64,000 nt of DNA from Dyadobacter sp. 676 (GTDB taxonomy: Bacteria; Bacteroidota; Bacteroidia; Cytophagales; Spirosomataceae). This document shows positions 58,361 to 64,000 of the stretch, piece after piece (position 1 is the first letter of the stretch; every line of letters starts with the position of its first letter). The stretch is from positions 6,989,001 to 7,053,000 of the forward strand of contig NZ_CP159289.1 of assembly GCF_040448675.1 (NCBI RefSeq), written 5' to 3'. The position numbers and the translations under genes are program-made. The notes beneath the pieces were generated by a model. It worked only from the letters and a program-made list of their open reading frames with translations, had not been told where the DNA came from and did no database searches.

Positions 58361-59302
58361 TTAGCGTTGTTCAATTTTCAAAATCGCATAGGCCGCCGCA
58401 GCCATTACATCGTAATCAGCTACGGTATCGCCTAACGGGTCTCTGTTTTCAAACATCCCTGCCAACAAGGGCAGATCATCCCTGTTTCCCTTAGCGGCTA
58501 ATGCCATGGCCATTTCGGAGCGTTCTGCTTTTGTTTTGGCTGAATGGTATTTCAAAACGGACGACCTGATCGCCGAAACGGCCGCCCCGGCTGCATTTGA
58601 CGCCGTCAGCCATGCTGCGCTCAGCAGGAATACTCGGGCAGGCGAAGTTTCCGGCTCCCTCGACGCGGCTTCGGCCAGCCGTTCCCATTGTGCCGCATTC
58701 AGGTCTCCAAACTGTCGGAGCGCGTAGGCAGAGATCGACTTTTTTGTCCAATCCGAACCCGATAACGGTGTTAAATTTTCTATCAATTCATTCTTCACCA
58801 CATCGGGCCGCAGCGCCGGGTCGAATGCGGTGCTCCACAGAGTATAGATCGCCAGGGCCGGTTGACTGCCCCCGAGCGCCCGCATCGTAACACCGGGCGC
58901 TTCGGCTTGCACCGAAGTGCGGAGTTTAGCCAGCGTTTCAGCCGCATGAATACGGTCCGGGCCGTTTTCATCGAGAAAAGCCGCCTTGATCCGGTTTAAC
59001 CAAACCACCCTTTCATACTCGCTATCAGCACATTGAAACAACACCCGCCAGATACCGACCCGGTATGGCGGCTCCGTTCCATGGTACTTTTCCTCATTCA
59101 GGAACACCTGCTTCACACCGTCGGGATAACCGGCCCAAAGCAGGTATTCCGCTGCGTGAACTTTTACCCATTCGGCCTGTTCGTTCAGCACTTTGCGCAG
59201 CAGCGCTACGCAGGCTTCGGGTTTTACCGGTTCCTGCGCGACAACGTTGTTTGAAATAACCATAACCAGGAAGATGATACCGAAGCGCATGTTTTTTCGC
59301 AT
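58361..59302 (-). CDS. Secreted HEAT-like repeat protein of unknown function
   Basis: This is a 313-residue, signal-peptide-bearing (IIFLVMVISNNVVAQ) helical protein. Repeats such as VHAAEYLLWAGYPDGV, RIHAAETLAKL, SISAYALRQFGDL and MAMALAAKGNRDDLPLLAGM resemble HEAT/PBS lyase repeats. No catalytic motif was seen. The ATG overlaps the stop of the SDR at 59302 by one base, so it is the last gene of that operon. Confidence 0.75.
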   Translation of the reverse strand: MRKNMRFGIIFLVMVISNNVVAQEPVKPEACVALLRKVLNEQAEWVKVHAAEYLLWAGYPDGVKQVFLNEEKYHGTEPPYRVGIWRVLFQCADSEYERVVWLNRIKAAFLDENGPDRIHAAETLAKLRTSVQAEAPGVTMRALGGSQPALAIYTLWSTAFDPALRPDVVKNELIENLTPLSGSDWTKKSISAYALRQFGDLNAAQWERLAEAASREPETSPARVFLLSAAWLTASNAAGAAVSAIRSSVLKYHSAKTKAERSEMAMALAAKGNRDDLPLLAGMFENRDPLGDTVADYDVMAAAAYAILKIEQR

Positions 59303-60081
59303 TACCAGCTCGTCCAGCCGCCGTCTACCGCAAGGTTATGCCCGGTAATATAAGTCGAAGCACCGGAAAGCAGGAATGCCACCGCCCCGGCGATTTCGGG
59401 TGCGCGGCCAATACGGCCCAGCGGTGATTTGGCGGAGAGCCGGGCGATAAAACCAGGGTGTTCTTCCTGTACCTTCGGGTTAGGGAACGGTCCGGGCGAA
59501 ATGCAGTTGCAGCGAACCTGCGATTTACCGTAATGAACGGCCAGGTAGCGTGTCATTTGGATGATACCGGCCTTGCCGACGCCATACTCGACCGGATTGC
59601 GGTGCATGGGCTGTTCATAAATCTCGGGATAAGGCGATACCGACCCGTACATGCTCGAAAACAACACCATACTACCCCTTCCCGCCGCGGCCATCGCATC
59701 GCCTACCTGTCGTGCAAGCGCCCATGTGGCAGTCAGGTTGCCATGATTGACGCGGTCGAAATCGGATTCGGTCAATGCGTCCATAGCCTTCGCCGTAGTA
59801 AATGCGGTCAGGTTTACCAGCCCGTGCGGCGCGCCCGTTTTCGCGATCCATTCCCGCACCAGACCTTCACAGGCGGAGATATCGGCCACATCCGCACCGG
59901 CGGTTGCCACTTTTCCTTCGAGCCCCGCCTGTCCGGCAAAAGTACCCGCCCGATCATCCAGGTCCACGCACAAAACCTCAGCGCCGAGCCCGTGTAATGC
60001 CGTTACGACCGGCTGGCCCAGATAACCGGCCCCACCGAAAACCCAGATCCGCTTCCCGGTCAGGTCAAACAGCTCTTTCAT
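59302..60081 (-). CDS. SDR family oxidoreductase
   Basis: This is a 259-residue NAD(P)-dependent dehydrogenase with an intact fold: VFGGAGYLGQPVV (cofactor loop), VDLDDRAG, LVNLTAF, VLFSSMYGS (Ser), EYGVGKAGI (catalytic Tyr and Lys), NCISPGPFPNP and the typical end ITGHNLAVDGGWTSW. It resembles PtmA-type sugar dehydrogenases and is a paralogue of the SDR at 54284. It lies 23 bp after the sialidase-family gene. Confidence 0.93.
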   Translation of the reverse strand: MKELFDLTGKRIWVFGGAGYLGQPVVTALHGLGAEVLCVDLDDRAGTFAGQAGLEGKVATAGADVADISACEGLVREWIAKTGAPHGLVNLTAFTTAKAMDALTESDFDRVNHGNLTATWALARQVGDAMAAAGRGSMVLFSSMYGSVSPYPEIYEQPMHRNPVEYGVGKAGIIQMTRYLAVHYGKSQVRCNCISPGPFPNPKVQEEHPGFIARLSAKSPLGRIGRAPEIAGAVAFLLSGASTYITGHNLAVDGGWTSW

Positions 60082-60104
60082 TTGATTATTAATTTAGAAA
60101 TCAA

Positions 60105-61286
60105 TCACTTGCCAATTTCGAGAATCGTTCCTGCAATATGCCTTGTACCATTATCGATGTTGAAGTAATAGGTTACCAGCACCTGCTTGTCGTTCAACTG
60201 AACGGCCCACGGGTAGCCGATGTCGTAACCACCCCCATCTTCCCTCAGTACGATTTCCTTTGCAGTCGCGAAGTCGGTGCATTCGGCGTTCAGCACACGT
60301 GCCCGAATCCCGAATGGTTTGTGCCGGTAACCGTAAACCAGCAATACGCGCTTGTCTGGCAGGCGCATGGCTTGCAACGGATGGCCCTGGAAGCCCATTT
60401 TTTCCCATTTCCCAAACGTTTTGCCCCCATCGGCAGAGCGTGCGATGCAAGCCTGATCATCCAGGTCGGCGGTGCGCAGGAAGGCCACCAGGTCGCCCTT
60501 CGGTGTCTCGTAAACCGAAGTTTCGTTGAATGACGCTTTCTCGTCGGAGGCCACCACGGACGAATATTTCCAGGTAAGGCCTTTATCGTCCGACACAAGC
60601 AGATGATTGGAGGTTCTTTTCGGTTTATTGGACTCGCTTGCCGCAACTACCCAGAAAATACGTCCGTTCTTTCCTTCGTACATCGCTCCGCGGTTATAAG
60701 CCGCAACCGGTTTTCCAAAAACGTCCAGATTGATTTCAGGCTCGATATGCGGCGGATAAACGGGCCCTTTCCACGTTTTGGCGCCGTCGGTCGAACGGAG
60801 CAGGTAGCCGCCAAGGAAAACTGCTCCGCCGGTTTCAAAATACGGCTGTCTCAGTTTTTCCATACCATCGGGGCGCAGGAATGCCCAGCCGTAGCTCGCG
60901 CAGAGCAGCGTGCCGTCGCGCAATTGCAGCAAACACGGGTCCTGCGACCCACCCCAGGCATGTGCGTACAGCAAACCGGGCTCCTTCGACCAGTTGACGC
61001 CATCCCTGGACGTTACCGTCACAAGGTAGCTGTTGGGATCGACGTGACTGCTCGATTTCTCGCCGAATTGCCGTCGCTCCGGCGCACGCCGGAATGCGAC
61101 AAGGATTTCTCCGTCTTTTTTCTTTACTACCGAAGGAAATGTGGAGTAAAATTGCTTGTCTTCGTAAATAACCACATCACGCACCTTTCGAATGCCCGGT
61201 ACGCTGTCGGCGGGCATGCCGGCCATCGCCATTTGCGAGGCGAGCATTAATGTAGCAAACAGTTCTTTTTTTAAGATATACCTCAT
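60105..61286 (-). CDS. Sialidase-family (BNR repeat) secreted protein
   Basis: This is a 393-residue secreted six-bladed propeller. A signal peptide ends MAMAGMP, then FRRAPE near the first Arg, and Asp-box repeats SRDGVNWSKE, STDGAKTWKG, SDDKGLTWKY and SADGGKTFGK. The Asp boxes make a sialidase-like fold certain. True sialidase activity needs an Arg triad, Tyr/Glu and Asp, which I cannot confirm, so it could act on another acidic glycan. It is between the acyltransferase and an SDR. Confidence 0.88.
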   Translation of the reverse strand: MRYILKKELFATLMLASQMAMAGMPADSVPGIRKVRDVVIYEDKQFYSTFPSVVKKKDGEILVAFRRAPERRQFGEKSSSHVDPNSYLVTVTSRDGVNWSKEPGLLYAHAWGGSQDPCLLQLRDGTLLCASYGWAFLRPDGMEKLRQPYFETGGAVFLGGYLLRSTDGAKTWKGPVYPPHIEPEINLDVFGKPVAAYNRGAMYEGKNGRIFWVVAASESNKPKRTSNHLLVSDDKGLTWKYSSVVASDEKASFNETSVYETPKGDLVAFLRTADLDDQACIARSADGGKTFGKWEKMGFQGHPLQAMRLPDKRVLLVYGYRHKPFGIRARVLNAECTDFATAKEIVLREDGGGYDIGYPWAVQLNDKQVLVTYYFNIDNGTRHIAGTILEIGK

Positions 61287-61315
61287 CTGTCGTCTGTTGT
61301 AATTCGAACAATCCT

Positions 61316-62002
61316 CTAAAAAAGTCGCTTACCCGGCCAATCCTCCTCCTGCCACGAGCCATCGCCCGGGCGGTTGTCCCACAGATCGGCGCCTTCGAAG
61401 ATTTGCCTCGGATCATTCCCTTTACCGAACTTCTCCGGGAGCGGACGATATGAGGCGGGAACGCCATAAGCCAGGGAATCCGGCGGGATATCGCTCATTA
61501 CCACCGCTCCGGCCCCTACGAAAACGTTATCGCCGATGGTCACTCCGGGCCCGATCGTGACGCCCCCGCCGATCACCGCATGGTTACCGATGATCGCACC
61601 GGTCACTTCCGGCCCGCGCATCGGCATCATGGCATTCAGAAAATTGACACCCGGACCAACAAATACCATATTACCGATGACCGTACGGCTCGGGATGTAG
61701 ACGTGCGCCATGATCTTCACGCCCTTCCCGATCCGCAGCCTTCCTTCCAGCGTCGTACCATGGAGGATCACTACCCTGTCGCCAATTTCGCATTCCGCGC
61801 GTATGAGCACATTATGCCCGCATGTGAAATGGTCGCCTATAACGGTATCAGCATAAATGACCGTTCCGCTGTGCACGCGCACCCCGGCGCCGATTACCAG
61901 CGGCTTGCGCCAGCCCGGGTATCGATAACCCAGCATTACATTCGGCTCGATTCCCGCATCAGGGCCGATCCGGCAATTTCTCATTTCCGGGACGTTTTGC
62001 AT
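61316..62002 (-). CDS. Left-handed beta-helix (hexapeptide repeat) acyltransferase
   Basis: This is a 228-residue protein with many I-G-x-x-V-x hexapeptides (VIGAGVRVHSGTVIYADTV, CEIGDRVVI, GVTIGPGVTIGDNVFVGAGAVV), similar to WbpD/PglD-type sugar N-acetyltransferases. As printed, it is read through in one frame with the ceramidase-like gene, but this is only because of a one-base frameshift in the latter. ATG 62002 (MQNVPEM) is chosen; ATG 61984 is possible. Confidence 0.82.
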   Translation of the reverse strand: MQNVPEMRNCRIGPDAGIEPNVMLGYRYPGWRKPLVIGAGVRVHSGTVIYADTVIGDHFTCGHNVLIRAECEIGDRVVILHGTTLEGRLRIGKGVKIMAHVYIPSRTVIGNMVFVGPGVNFLNAMMPMRGPEVTGAIIGNHAVIGGGVTIGPGVTIGDNVFVGAGAVVMSDIPPDSLAYGVPASYRPLPEKFGKGNDPRQIFEGADLWDNRPGDGSWQEEDWPGKRLF

Positions 62003-62081
62003 CTCATTAGCATTTTGTGGCCCCACGGTAAATCCGGACCTTAAATCTTTGTGGAATCCTTCACGTCGGTTTCGACGGCGG

Positions 62082-63565
62082 TCACCGGGCAAACTGGGCG
62101 AGTTTGTTAATAGCCACCACCGAGCAGGCATCGCCGCCCGGGGCCTTATAAGGCGGTACGTTGCCGCGGTAACGGAAGTAGCCGGGTCGTCGCAAGCGGT
62201 GGCGTCGGGAATGTAGCCGTACGAGCCGTCGGTGTAGCCACCGGTAAGCACGCAAGGCAATGCCGCTTCCTGCTTGATTTTCAACCCTGTTTTTACGAAA
62301 GGTTCGTAAGGCAACCCGACAAATCCCACATCGCCGAAACGGGCTACGACGATGCTGATCGGCAGCTCTGTGGGGACGTTCCTGAGGTTGCGGGTTTTAT
62401 GCTGGTCCAGTGCCCACACATACCACGGCCGCACCGACTGCACCAGCCGGGCACGGTAAGGTGGAGTGAGGGCCTTCGGAAAATTCATACCCACGCATTC
62501 GTAGGTATTTTCATCGCCGGCATCGCCCCTCTTTACAAAATCGTCTATCGACTCGAGGTCCCTTCGCAGGCTCGCCTCGTCCGGTAACGGCGCCAGCGGG
62601 ATATACACCGGCTCGCGGCTCCATTCCAGTCCCGAACGTTTCGATTTCCGCAAGGATTTGGCGGCAATCACGAAGGTTTCGCCCAGCTGTTCGCCCAGCA
62701 GACGTGCCTGTGCGATGGTGCCTGTGAGCATATGTTTGGCATTGATATCGCCCCCGCAGCCCTGCACGAAAGCCACCGGCGCACCGCCGAGGTATTCCGA
62801 CAAAATCTCCGAAGCCACCTGAGGAAATTGTCCGTAACTCATCATTTTTTCGGGATTGTAGGCCGCTACGGGATGTCCGGTAAAGAACGAGAATGCGGCA
62901 ACAGGCCTGTCGGACCGGTTTTTAAACACCACCACCATAGCCTCGGGGTCGATCAGGCCACGGTAACCTTCGCCAACCAGCATGCGGTCTTCCTCGCGCA
63001 TAAAATAGGTTTTGCCATTGGGCCGTCTGCCGCGGCGGTTGTAAGTAATGCGGTTTTCCTCGGCCATGCCCCATTCCACCGTCACCGGTTCGAGACTTCC
63101 GGCCATTTGCACAGCGGCTTTCCGCAGTTTTTTCAAAAAATCCTGTCCCAATTCATAATTCAGCATCTGCGGACTGCCTGTTTCGGGAACCGCAGCGCTG
63201 TCCACATGCATCCAAGGAATGGTATGGTTATGCGACGAGGCCGTAACCACCGCCTCCGGCGGAATCCTGAAAACCTGCGACAGGATGTTCACACAGGCGT
63301 TATGTACGAGGCCGCTCTCGACAGTTAATGCGGAAGTAAGGAAACAGAGGCGGTCCGGGCCTTCTTCGAGCAGGATGATCGTCGTTTTCAGATCCCCGTG
63401 CACCACTTCGATTTTGTTGCCGGTTTTGGTATGACCGGCGGGAGTGCCTGGTCTGGGCGTAACGGCGAATGTCCGGCCTGCCGCTTTCAGCCCGTCGGCG
63501 GCCCCCGGGTGTGCAATACCCGATGCCAGCGCAATGAGAATACCAACGCAGATTTTTTTCATCAT
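62082..63565 (-). CDS. Secreted neutral/alkaline ceramidase-like hydrolase, frameshifted near 62182
   Basis: The restored protein is about 494 residues with a signal peptide (CVGILIALASGIAHPGAA). It has ASSHNHTIPW (metal His region, ceramidase THTH position), FTGHPVAAYNPE, FVQGCGGDINAKH and GFVGLPYEPFVKTGL as in the neutral ceramidase-like family. The C-terminus needs one more C at 62182-62183 (CC to CCC). It then reads ACDDPGYFRYRGNVPPYKA and ends LAQFAR at a TGA (62082). Without it the frame runs on into the acyltransferase. It is a paralogue of the cytoplasmic protein at 48144. The substrate is unknown. Confidence 0.83.
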
Positions 63566-63593
63566 TTCATAAAGGTTCGGGAATAACAAGGTA

Positions 63594-64000
63594 TTATGGC
63601 TGGTCCGCCGGTTCCAGCGTGGTAACCGGTTCGGGCAGATTTTTAGGTTTGATTCGGAAAAGAAGCCAGGCGCAAAAGAGCATCGTCAGCGCAGCCACCT
63701 GGAACATCGCGCTCAGGTTCACGTCGGCATCGCGCAGGGCCCCGCCCGCATAAATGCCGATGCCTCCTACCACGCAGCTGAAAAGGTTCAGAATGCCGTA
63801 ACCCGTCGCGAGGTAGCGCTGGTCGGCTACCATGCAGAGGATGGGCATCATATTGGCGTCCAGGAACGGCCGGGCAAACGCATAAATCATGAAAGCGGCC
63901 ACAGCGACCCACAATATACCTGTATTGCTGGCAATGAAAACCGCGGGTGTGGCGACCACAAGCCCCAACGCCGGCAACAGTATCCGTGCCCGTTTATTGG
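63594..64000 (-). CDS. MFS transporter, C-terminal part (5' end outside window)
   Basis: This is the last ~135 residues of a major facilitator protein. Helical segments VAVAAFMIYAFARPFLDANM, LATGYGILNLFSCVVGGIG and FQVAALTMLFCAWLLF are visible, and the frame is open through the right edge. It is upstream of the secreted ceramidase-like gene and probably imports the product of the secreted enzymes. Confidence 0.85.
   Translation of the reverse strand, partial: NKRARILLPALGLVVATPAVFIASNTGILWVAVAAFMIYAFARPFLDANMMPILCMVADQRYLATGYGILNLFSCVVGGIGIYAGGALRDADVNLSAMFQVAALTMLFCAWLLFRIKPKNLPEPVTTLEPADQP

Noticed and set aside
61316..63589. A single 757-residue fusion of ceramidase-like and hexapeptide acyltransferase domains
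   Set aside because: The joining stretch is out-of-frame sequence. Adding one base near 62182 restores the natural C-terminus of the ceramidase-like protein and its stop at 62082, leaving two separate genes.
1..64000. CRISPR arrays, tRNA or rRNA genes, insertion sequences or prophage genes
   Set aside because: I looked for spaced identical repeats, cloverleaf-like tRNA ends, and transposase or integrase motifs and saw none that hold up.

Overview
The window is chromosomal DNA from a Bacteroidota bacterium. The evidence is the SusC/SusD pairs, a hybrid two-component regulator with a periplasmic propeller, an ECF sigma/FecR pair, Bacteroidota-type promoters (-7 box TAnnTTTG) and the many secreted glycan-active proteins. 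The moderately GC-rich coding style fits Cytophagales such as Dyadobacter or Spirosoma; that placement is inference. No rRNA, tRNA, CRISPR array, transposase or prophage was recognised.

Layout. (1) 1-11018 is a glucuronoxylan-type locus: susD (cut by the left edge) and susC on the minus strand, and a divergent hybrid two-component system plus GH67 alpha-glucuronidase on the plus strand. (2) 11166-27898 holds assorted genes: a chromate transporter, an orphan TPR histidine kinase, a GNAT/EamA/AraC set, an epoxide hydrolase, a TolB-like lipoprotein, a PQQ sugar dehydrogenase, an AraC regulator, a FAD monooxygenase, an AhpD-like protein, a PCMD lipoprotein, a beta-barrel protein and an M61 peptidase. 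(3) 27895-30967 is a MarR regulator followed by a rifamycin-phosphotransferase-like enzyme. (4) 31142-33550 is a FtsX/MacB-type permease. (5) 33838-45762 is an arabinose-type polysaccharide locus: ECF sigma, FecR, SusC, SusD, a five-bladed-propeller glycosidase and two GH127-type beta-L-arabinofuranosidases. (6) 45746-64000 is a large, almost wholly minus-strand cluster I cannot match to a described pathway. It has a HisD-like dehydrogenase, a divergent AraC regulator, two neutral-ceramidase-like hydrolases, an M19 dipeptidase, two 3-hydroxyacyl-CoA-dehydrogenase-like proteins, a class III aminotransferase, RidA, two SDRs, Gfo/Idh/MocA, an aldo/keto reductase, an HpcH/HpaI aldolase, a secreted HEAT-like protein, a sialidase-family protein, a hexapeptide acyltransferase and an MFS transporter cut by the right edge.

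The most interesting signal is in region 6. A 17-bp motif (TGATACTATCTTTCACA and close variants) lies 42-43 bp upstream of a TACTTTTG -7 box at three separate promoters: those of the HisD-like gene, the ridA operon and the aldolase operon. None of the three has a -33 element. This suggests one activator, most simply the AraC protein at 47245, controlling an uncharacterised catabolic regulon.

A caution applies to the whole window. About a dozen genes carry single-base frameshifts, mostly one extra base in a short homopolymer run. Removing that base restores family-typical proteins, so many may be sequencing or assembly errors rather than real lesions. I annotate these genes over their full restored extent and give the break position in each.
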